From contig FR901015.1 in NCBI GenBank assembly GCA_000437555.1, positions 136,712 to 144,121 of the forward strand: a stretch of 7,410 nt of DNA. Reading direction: 5' to 3'. The position numbers and the translations under genes were made by a program. Positions 1-4,444 of this stretch are shown here, piece after piece. The DNA is from Acidaminococcus sp. CAG:917 (GTDB lineage Bacteria; Bacillota; Clostridia; Christensenellales; CAG-917). The first letter of the stretch is position 1. Each line of letters starts with the position of its first letter. Under the pieces are notes generated by a model. The model did no database searches. It worked only from the letters and a program-made list of their open reading frames with translations, and had not been told where the DNA came from.

Positions 1-1
1 G

Positions 2-340
2 TGTATGGTCAAGGCGGTTGAAACGCTTGAAATATTGCCCGATATAGTTTTAATCGACGCAGTAAAACTTGATCTTTCCGTCGAGTCAAAATCCATAATT
101 CACGGCGACGCGCTCTCTTATGCCATAGGCTGCGCATCGATACTTGCTAAAGTTTCAAGGGACAGATATATGGCGCGCTGTGACGAACAATATCCGGAAT
201 ACGGCTTTAAAAAGAATAAAGGATACGGGACGAAAGAGCATATAGAGGCAATCATAAAATACGGAGTAACTCCTTTGCACAGGGCTCAATTCGTTCAATC
301 GGCAGTGGAGCATTATGAACAAAAAGGCGGCAGGCAATAG
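2..340 (+). CDS. rnhB: Ribonuclease HII, C-terminal part (cut by the window edge)
   Basis: RNase HII is a cytoplasmic endonuclease that cuts the RNA strand of RNA/DNA hybrids and starts removal of single ribonucleotides from DNA. The visible 112 codons carry the C-terminal half of the family. Counting from the ATG at position 5, there is LIDA (Asp18, a family active-site position), the IIHGD segment (residues 31-35), the ASILAKVSRDR block with the last catalytic Asp53, then KGYGTKEH (72-79) and the terminal PLHRAQF (90-96; the family usually has HRxSF). The frame stays open to the left edge (TGT at 2-4), and the N-terminal DEVG-type catalytic segment is absent, so the true start lies outside the window. 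The ATG at 5 is internal. The 3' end overlaps yraN by 26 bp, a typical rnhB-yraN pairing that suggests coupled translation. Family identity is secure. Confidence 0.95.
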   Translation, partial: CMVKAVETLEILPDIVLIDAVKLDLSVESKSIIHGDALSYAIGCASILAKVSRDRYMARCDEQYPEYGFKKNKGYGTKEHIEAIIKYGVTPLHRAQFVQSAVEHYEQKGGRQ

Positions 341-659
341 GGGCGAGAGTATCGCAAAAGCGTATCTCAAAAAGATAGGTTATAAAATCATCGAAACAAA
401 CTTTCGTTACTCGGGCGGCGAAATCGATATAATTGCGCTCGATAAGGAAGTGACCGTTTATATTGAGGTAAAATATCGCTCGAACCTTAATTTCGGTTTT
501 CCTGCCGAAGCCGTGACGGCACATAAAAGGCATAAAATAGTTGAAGGCGCAAAAAATTATTCTTTAATTCATCATCTTGCAAATGCGCCTCAGCGTTTTG
601 ACGTAATTGAAATTTTGGGCGATGAAATAAATCATATTGTCGCCGCTTTCGAGGCGTAA
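315..659 (+). CDS. yraN: UPF0102 / YraN family nuclease-like protein
   Basis: This is a 114-residue protein, the usual length of the UPF0102 (YraN) family. The family has a restriction-endonuclease-like fold and often sits beside rnhB; its cellular role is poorly defined, and nuclease or DNA-processing activity is inferred from the fold. Seen in the sequence: an N-terminal helix with GNRGESIAKAYLKKIGY (residues 7-23), then SGGEIDIIA (33-41) and YIEVKYR (49-55). Together these give the E36-D38-E51-K53 arrangement expected of a PD-(D/E)xK-type site. The conserved RFDVIEI follows at 94-100. The ATG at 315 lies inside the end of rnhB and is preceded by a GTGGAG ribosome binding site at 304-309, which supports this start. 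No clear terminator follows the stop, so transcription may run on toward rplS. No frameshift or missing key residue was found. Confidence 0.93.
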   Translation: MNKKAAGNRGESIAKAYLKKIGYKIIETNFRYSGGEIDIIALDKEVTVYIEVKYRSNLNFGFPAEAVTAHKRHKIVEGAKNYSLIHHLANAPQRFDVIEILGDEINHIVAAFEA

Positions 660-826
660 GACTGAAGCTTTATCGATAAAAGCAAAATTGGTTTGTTTAA
701 TTTTCGTATAAGCTTTATCGATATAATAAAATCGTATTTAAGACTTTTGTTTATACTGTCTTGTTTATGATTTATATCGTATATCCGTTTAGTACGGTAA
801 AAATTTAAAATAGGGCGGCAAATTTG
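660..826. other. Gene-free spacer between yraN and the rplS promoter
   Basis: No credible coding frame is present on either strand. Apart from the direct repeat described separately, it holds AT-rich DNA with a small dyad (CCGT at 785-788 and ACGG at 794-797) that lacks a following T-tract, so I do not call it a terminator. TTGTTTAT-like words recur around 748-770 without forming a regular array. Confidence 0.6.
665..723 (+). repeat. Two copies of a 14-bp direct repeat, AAGCTTTATCGATA
   Basis: Identical 14-bp copies lie at 665-678 and 710-723, 45 bp apart, just after the yraN stop. Each copy contains the palindromes AAGCTT and TATCGATA. The first is followed by AAAGC, so that 667-683 can form an imperfect hairpin (GCTTTATC / GATAAAAGC) with no useful T-tract after it. 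The second copy continues into ATAATAAAATCG. They could be binding sites for a regulator, a remnant of a small repeat family, or a chance result in AT-rich DNA. The sequence does not decide between these. Confidence 0.6.
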
Positions 827-855
827 TTGTCTTAAAATAAAAAATATGATAAAAT
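827..855 (+). promoter_or_regulatory. Probable sigma-A promoter of rplS
   Basis: TTGTCT (827-832) and TAAAAT (850-855) are separated by 17 bp, giving an expected start near 862, exactly where the structured rplS leader begins. An overlapping alternative is TTGTTG (824-829) with TATGAT (845-850) and a 15-bp spacer. The match to consensus is moderate. Its placement ahead of the leader and of a highly expressed ribosomal protein gene is the main support. Confidence 0.6.
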
Positions 856-860
856 TTAAA

Positions 861-915
861 GGCTGGGCATTCCTCTGAATATTGCCAAGGCAATCAAGAA
901 TGTACCTCAGGAGGT
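861..915 (+). promoter_or_regulatory. Structured 5' leader of rplS, L19-leader-like, with its ribosome binding site
   Basis: The roughly 60 bases before rplS hold nested dyads. The outer stem pairs CATTC (868-872) with GAATG (898-902). The inner stem pairs ATTGCC (881-886) with GGCAAT (889-894), closing as ATTGC / GCAAT around a CAAG loop. Next, ACCT (904-907) can pair with AGGT (912-915), which would partly hide the strong Shine-Dalgarno AGGAGGT (909-915; 5 bases before the ATG). Low-GC Gram-positive bacteria have a described L19 leader in this place, through which L19 is thought to repress its own synthesis. The assignment here is inferred from position and fold, not from a covariance-model match. 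Confidence 0.6.
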
Positions 916-920
916 TTTAA

Positions 921-1277
921 ATGAGTAACATTATCGACACTATTGAAAAAGAGAATATGAAAAGCGATATTCCCGAATTCAACATCGGTGACACCGTAGC
1001 TGTTTACGTTAAAATCATCGAAGGTAAAAGAGAAAGAATTCAAAAATACGAAGGCACCGTTATTGCCCGTAAAAACGGCGGTATCCGCGAGACCTTCACC
1101 GTAAGACGTCTTGTCGACGGCATTTACGGCGTTGAAAGAACTTTCCCCATTCATTCCCCGAAAGTCGACCGCATCGAGGTTGTCAGACGCGGTGACGTCA
1201 GACGTGCAAAACTCTATTATCTCAGAGAGAGAACGGGTAAAGCCGCAAAGGTTAAGGAAATTACTAACAATAAATAA
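921..1277 (+). CDS. rplS: 50S ribosomal protein L19
   Basis: L19 is a structural protein of the large ribosomal subunit, located at the interface with the 30S subunit. The 118-residue product matches the family from end to end: FNIGDTVAVYVKIIEG (residues 20-35), RERIQKYEGTVIARKNGG (37-54), ETFTVRR (57-63), VERTFPIHSP (71-80), and the hallmark IEVVRRGDVRRAKLYYLRERTGKAA (85-109). The ATG at 921 has a near-perfect AGGAGGT site 5 bases upstream, so the start is firm. The segment VRRLVDGIYGVERTF is one residue longer than the usual VRKISNGVGVERTF-type sequence. In many Bacillota rplS follows trmD and precedes rbgA and rnhB. Here it stands after rnhB-yraN with its own promoter and leader, and is followed 18 bp later by a membrane protein gene. 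Confidence 0.98.
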   Translation: MSNIIDTIEKENMKSDIPEFNIGDTVAVYVKIIEGKRERIQKYEGTVIARKNGGIRETFTVRRLVDGIYGVERTFPIHSPKVDRIEVVRRGDVRRAKLYYLRERTGKAAKVKEITNNK

Positions 1278-1295
1278 TTTAAGGATTTTGCCTTT

Positions 1296-3458
1296 ATGAA
1301 AAGATTTTTCAAATTAGGTCTATTGGCACTTATCGTCGTTGTCATAGCTGTTTTTGCCCTCACGGCTTGCAACTATGAAACAGAGGTGGGCGAGGAGCTC
1401 ATCTCCAACGGCGGTTTTGAGCTGACTGACGAAAATTCAGACGGCGACGTGGTCATTTCTTCGTGGTCGAGAGGCTCAAAAGATTCGACGTTCGAAAGTT
1501 CGGATATCTTGATTTCTCCGACGGATAGTTCGGTGTCGTCCGACTACGGTAAAAATACGCTTAAAATCGAAAACACCAAAGCAACTGCCACGTATGTATA
1601 TCAAAGCGTTAAGGTTGACAGCGGAAAAGCGTATAAAATTTCTTATTCGATTAAAATCACTCAGGAAATCACCGCGGGTTCAGAGTATCCTGCCGGTGCT
1701 TTTATCACTTTTTTGGAAAATACCGACTACGTTTTAACCGAGCAAACGGCGGCAACAGGCGGTTGGAAAAACGTTACGCTTTACGTTTCCCCGAAGAATA
1801 CCGACTACCTTACCATTTGTCTTAAACTCGGTGACGAGACCAACACTTCAATCGGCTCCGTTTATTATGATAACGTTTCTATGATGAGAGTAGACAACGT
1901 TCCTTCAAACGCTACCGTTTATGAGATTTCACGTGAAAAAGTCGTCCGTTACAACGAAACGGATTCCGGCATAGCGTTTATCGTTTTGCTTACTCTTCTT
2001 TCCGTAGCTCTTATTGTTGCGGCATATATTCTTGTAAGAAGGATTTACGGTTCGAAAAACGGCCTTGTTTCTATCGGCGAAAACGTTGTGGCAACAGCCG
2101 ACGATAAAAAAGCAAAAATCAGAAAGGTTGCAACTCACCCTGTTGCTATTGCGTCTTATCTTGCAATCGGCACTTTGCTTGTAAGATTTATTCTTTTATT
2201 TACGTTATTCGGCTTCGGTCAGGATATGACAAACCAAATTGCGTTAGCAAAGGCAATGTCGTCGGTTGCTCCCGCTAACATATTTGCGCACCTTGCCAAG
2301 AACGGCTATGCGTCATTTGCCCCCGGACAGCTTTATCTGCTTTATGTATTCGGTGGCATAGGACAAAATCTCGATGCGGCAGGAATGTCGATATGGCTCA
2401 GAATTCCGTCAATCATCGCCGATATAGCGGTGGTATTGACGATATATTTCTACGGCAAAAAATATGTCGGCAACAAAATATCGACGGTTTATGCCGCACT
2501 ATATTCGCTTTTACCTATTGTCTTTGTTATGAGCGGAGCAAGAGGTTCGTTTGAGTCGGTTTTGGTTGCACTTATCTTAATTGCGTTTGTTTTGCTTATC
2601 GAGAAAAAGTATATACTCGCATATATTCTGTTTACACTTTCGGTATTGTTTGATGTAAACGCTCTTGCAGTCGTTCCGCTTGCAGTTTGCTATCTTGTAT
2701 TTGCATATTATCGTGCCGATGCTACGTTGAAATCTTTCAATGCGACAAGGGCTAAAATCGTTTTCGGATTTATAGGTTCGTGGGTATTGTTCTATTTGCT
2801 CAGTATACCTTTTGTGACGAATTATATTTCTAATCAGCCTTTCTATATCTTCACCTATTACAAGGATATCGTAGCCAACAACAATATTTTTGCTTCGAAT
2901 GCGTTCAATCTTTACGCTATGGTATCTATGAACGGAAAGGCGGTAAACGATACGGCGGCAATCTTCAACTTGATATTCTTAATTGTGTTGCAGATATACG
3001 TTATTTCGCTTTATATCAAAAATAAAAACAGACTGGAGCTTTTGATGCTCGCCTCGTTTGAACTCGCCATAGTAGCCGTGTTTACGATTAAAGTTAACTA
3101 TGCTTTCCTGTTTATGTCTCTTGCGTTGCTGGTCGTCTACACAATGATTTCGGGTGAGAAGAGAGCATACATCGCATTGGGCGGACTTAGCGTTCTGACT
3201 TTCTTAAACGTCGGACAGCTTATGAATCAATCCAATTTTGTTTCATACAACACGACGGGGGCTTTGGTAACGTTTGAATCACTTGACGCATTCTTGATTT
3301 TCTTCTCAGTGATAACCGTTTTGTTCGTTTTGTTCTACGGATATCTTAGCTATTCGATTTGCAATAATTCGAAGAAATACGATATACCGGCCATGAACGA
3401 TAATTTCTTTGTGACAACAAAAAACTTCTTCCAAAGGCTGAAAAAGAAAATGAAATAG
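1296..3458 (+). CDS. Predicted lipoprotein fusing a carbohydrate-binding-like domain to a GT-C glycosyltransferase-like membrane domain
   Basis: The protein has 720 residues. The N-terminus is a lipoprotein signal: MKRFFK, a hydrophobic core, and lipobox LTAC with Cys25. Residues about 33-198 resemble a beta-sandwich carbohydrate-binding (CBM4/9-like) domain: LISNGGFE, ATYVYQSVKVDSGKAYKISY, GGWKNVTLYV, VYYDNVSM. A membrane helix (about 222-247), a basic cytoplasmic linker (248-282) and about twelve more helices follow. The positive-inside rule puts Asp310 (FGQDMTNQ) in the first outside loop, as in GT-C enzymes that use lipid-linked sugars. LRIPSIIADIAVVLTIYFYGKK (368-388) is the clearest GT-C signature. 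Usual WGQxDS and TKPQ-type motifs appear changed to ARGSFES (414-420) and LFDVNA (451-456), so catalysis is doubtful. The ATG at 1296 has AAGGA at 1281-1285, a long 10-base spacing. Close linkage to rplS suggests co-transcription. Substrate unknown; a non-enzymatic envelope role is possible. Confidence 0.75.
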   Translation: MKRFFKLGLLALIVVVIAVFALTACNYETEVGEELISNGGFELTDENSDGDVVISSWSRGSKDSTFESSDILISPTDSSVSSDYGKNTLKIENTKATATYVYQSVKVDSGKAYKISYSIKITQEITAGSEYPAGAFITFLENTDYVLTEQTAATGGWKNVTLYVSPKNTDYLTICLKLGDETNTSIGSVYYDNVSMMRVDNVPSNATVYEISREKVVRYNETDSGIAFIVLLTLLSVALIVAAYILVRRIYGSKNGLVSIGENVVATADDKKAKIRKVATHPVAIASYLAIGTLLVRFILLFTLFGFGQDMTNQIALAKAMSSVAPANIFAHLAKNGYASFAPGQLYLLYVFGGIGQNLDAAGMSIWLRIPSIIADIAVVLTIYFYGKKYVGNKISTVYAALYSLLPIVFVMSGARGSFESVLVALILIAFVLLIEKKYILAYILFTLSVLFDVNALAVVPLAVCYLVFAYYRADATLKSFNATRAKIVFGFIGSWVLFYLLSIPFVTNYISNQPFYIFTYYKDIVANNNIFASNAFNLYAMVSMNGKAVNDTAAIFNLIFLIVLQIYVISLYIKNKNRLELLMLASFELAIVAVFTIKVNYAFLFMSLALLVVYTMISGEKRAYIALGGLSVLTFLNVGQLMNQSNFVSYNTTGALVTFESLDAFLIFFSVITVLFVLFYGYLSYSICNNSKKYDIPAMNDNFFVTTKNFFQRLKKKMK

Positions 3459-3493
3459 TAGTTTTGTTAAGCAAGGTAAGCATTGAATGCGGT

Positions 3494-3533
3494 TTAATAA
3501 TCTATAATGAAAATTAATAATCTATAATAAAAA
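3494..3533 (+). repeat. Tandem 20-bp duplication
   Basis: Two adjacent 20-bp units, 3494-3513 and 3514-3533, share TTAATAATCTATAAT and then differ at one base (GAAAA against AAAAA). The second unit supplies the A-rich 5' arm of the terminator that follows. The simplest origin is slippage during replication. Confidence 0.85.
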
Positions 3534-3560
3534 ATTCCGAAAATTTTTTCGGAATTTTTT
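3529..3560 (+). terminator. Intrinsic terminator of the rplS-membrane protein unit
   Basis: A long perfect dyad pairs 3529-3542 with 3547-3560 around a 4-base loop. The core is ATTCCGAAA / TTTCGGAAT, flanked by six A on the left and six T on the right. The run of T serves as the release tract, and the A-tract on the left makes it likely to work in both directions. It lies 70 bp after the stop of the membrane protein gene and faces the convergent minus-strand gene. Confidence 0.85.
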
Positions 3561-3701
3561 ATTGAAAAATATATTGATAATAATTAAAAATATATATATT
3601 GATAGGAATTAAAATCAATATATACAGATAAAAAATAAGTATCAATTTTAATGCCGCAACTTAGAATTATATATTGTTACATTAATTTAAAACTATTAAT
3701 T
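3561..3701. other. Very AT-rich gene-free stretch with nested dyads
   Basis: Two imperfect copies of an AAAATATATTGATA-type unit followed by AATTAAAA lie at about 3566-3590 and 3586-3614. An 11-bp inverted repeat pairs TATATATTGAT (3593-3603) with ATCAATATATA (3614-3624) around 10 bases. A further ATTGATA (3573-3579) is complementary to TATCAAT (3640-3646), so the inner hairpin can be enclosed by a second stem. I see no gene here; the only open frame (from 3651) has no ribosome binding site and runs into the end of the opposite gene. The stretch could be a small RNA or simply low-complexity intergenic DNA. Confidence 0.5.
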
Positions 3702-3734
3702 CCGCTAAATTTTTTTCTTCAAAAGCGGTTTTTT
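3702..3734 (+). terminator. Terminator-like hairpin between convergent genes
   Basis: CCGCT (3702-3706) pairs with AGCGG (3724-3728), with further T-A pairing inside (TTTT, CTTC loop, AAAA). It is followed by six T (3729-3734), the plus-strand arrangement. Read on the minus strand it would sit about 60 bp after the LUD-domain gene and could end that transcript, but the tail there (AATTAATAG) is a poor T-tract. The upstream plus-strand gene already has a terminator at 3529-3560, so this may be a backup, a terminator for a short transcript from the preceding AT-rich stretch, or the LUD gene terminator. Confidence 0.5.
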
Positions 3735-3785
3735 CATTCTAAAATCGTAAAATTAATATCCCAATTCTTCATCTACCAAAATTAT

Positions 3786-4358
3786 TTAAAAGTTTTTGCC
3801 TCTGGGCGGGTGGTGATAAATTGCCGATACGTTGCATATTGTCTCTTCGTTTGAGCAATCGCCGCAATCCCTTCCGTTTACGCAGGGCGTGTTTTTACCG
3901 AACCTTATGCAATTCAATCGGGCGGCAGTAGTTTTGATTCTTTCAAAAGCGGAAGCCATATCTTTTACTATTTTGTTTTTTCCTGCTATAAAAAGTATAT
4001 TTTGCGGACCGTAGAACGTGGCGGCTATTCTGTTTCCCGTGCCGTCGACATTGAGCATTTCACCGTCTTCGGTTATAGCATTTGCGCTGCACACAATAAA
4101 ATCGGCGGAAAGAGACTTTTTCATGATATCTTGCGCCGTTTCTCCGTCCTTTAAATGAGAGCGGTGGCAAATTTCGTTTCCTCTTTTTAAGAGAGCTTCG
4201 ACAAGTCCTATCTGTTTAACCGTTTCCGAACCTGCGAAAGCCGGAATGTCGTTAATTTTAATAATCTCCAAAGCTTTGTTTAATGCCTCTTTTGCATTGT
4301 TCACGCAATAAACAGTAAAACCTCTTTTTGACAAATTCGCAGCTGTTTTTTCCAACAT
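3786..4358 (-). CDS. LUD-domain (LutC/YkgG-related, DUF162) protein with C-terminal Cys cluster
   Basis: This is a 190-residue cytoplasmic protein of the short LUD-domain type common in clostridia. LUD domains occur in the LutB/LutC lactate-utilisation proteins, but the role of the short stand-alone members is not settled. Seen in the sequence: an N-terminal helical part (NLSKRGFTVYCVNNAKEA, residues 8-25), AFAGSETVKQIGLVEAL (40-56), the most conserved block SANAITEDGEMLNVDGTGNR (91-110), then GKNKIVKDMASAFER (126-140). A cysteine-rich tail has Cys159, Cys165, Cys168 and Cys175 (TPC..., RDCGDC, ETIC), which could bind metal or an Fe-S cluster. The ATG is preceded by AGAGGT on the minus strand (4369-4364) with 5-base spacing. 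It is a single-gene unit, divergent from lepA; no lutA or lutB partner lies in the window. Family placement is good; the biochemical function is unknown. Confidence 0.88.
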   Translation of the reverse strand: MLEKTAANLSKRGFTVYCVNNAKEALNKALEIIKINDIPAFAGSETVKQIGLVEALLKRGNEICHRSHLKDGETAQDIMKKSLSADFIVCSANAITEDGEMLNVDGTGNRIAATFYGPQNILFIAGKNKIVKDMASAFERIKTTAARLNCIRFGKNTPCVNGRDCGDCSNEETICNVSAIYHHPPRGKNF

Positions 4359-4383
4359 TTTTTACCTCTGTAATTTAATTTAA

Positions 4384-4412
4384 TTGATTAAATTATAAAA
4401 TTTTATTATAAT
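4384..4412 (+). promoter_or_regulatory. Sigma-A promoter of the lepA-hemW operon
   Basis: TTGATT (4384-4389) and a perfect TATAAT (4407-4412) are spaced by 17 bp. Transcription should start near 4419, leaving a leader of about 22 bases that contains little more than the ribosome binding site. Its two boxes alternate with those of the opposite promoter. Confidence 0.8.
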
Positions 4413-4420
4413 GTTGTCAA
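4392..4420 (-). promoter_or_regulatory. Consensus sigma-A promoter of the LUD-domain gene
   Basis: On the minus strand TTGACA (4420-4415) and TATAAT (4397-4392) are separated by exactly 17 bp, a full match to the housekeeping consensus. The expected start is near 4385, giving a leader of about 27 bases with the AGAGGT site in it. It overlaps the lepA promoter on the other strand. Confidence 0.85.
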
Positions 4421-4430
4421 CAACGTTTTT

Positions 4431-4444
4431 AAGAGGATATTTTG
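4431..4444 (+). promoter_or_regulatory. Ribosome binding site fixing a TTG start for lepA
   Basis: AAGAGGA (4431-4437) stands 4 bases before TTG (4442-4444). No ATG or GTG in this frame near the site gives the expected N-terminus, while initiation at TTG gives MDKNHIRNFSIIAHIDHGKS, which aligns with the family start. The weak start codon may lower translation. Confidence 0.85.

Noticed and set aside
5..7. ATG at 5 as the true start of the first gene
   Set aside because: The frame is open to the window edge and the N-terminal half of RNase HII is missing, so this Met is internal.
785..797. Small CCGT/ACGG dyad as a possible yraN terminator
   Set aside because: The stem is only 4 bp and is followed by TAAAAATTT, not by a T-tract.
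894..1154. Minus-strand open frame opposite rplS
   Set aside because: It is a shadow of the rplS coding sequence with no recognisable protein features.
1182..1204. Direct repeat GTCAGACG at 1182-1189 and 1197-1204
   Set aside because: It encodes the conserved VRRGDVRRA of L19 and is explained by the protein sequence.
3651..3854. Plus-strand open frame of 67 codons
   Set aside because: It has no ribosome binding site, has the composition of AT-rich intergenic DNA, contains the terminator-like hairpin, and runs antisense into the end of the LUD-domain gene.
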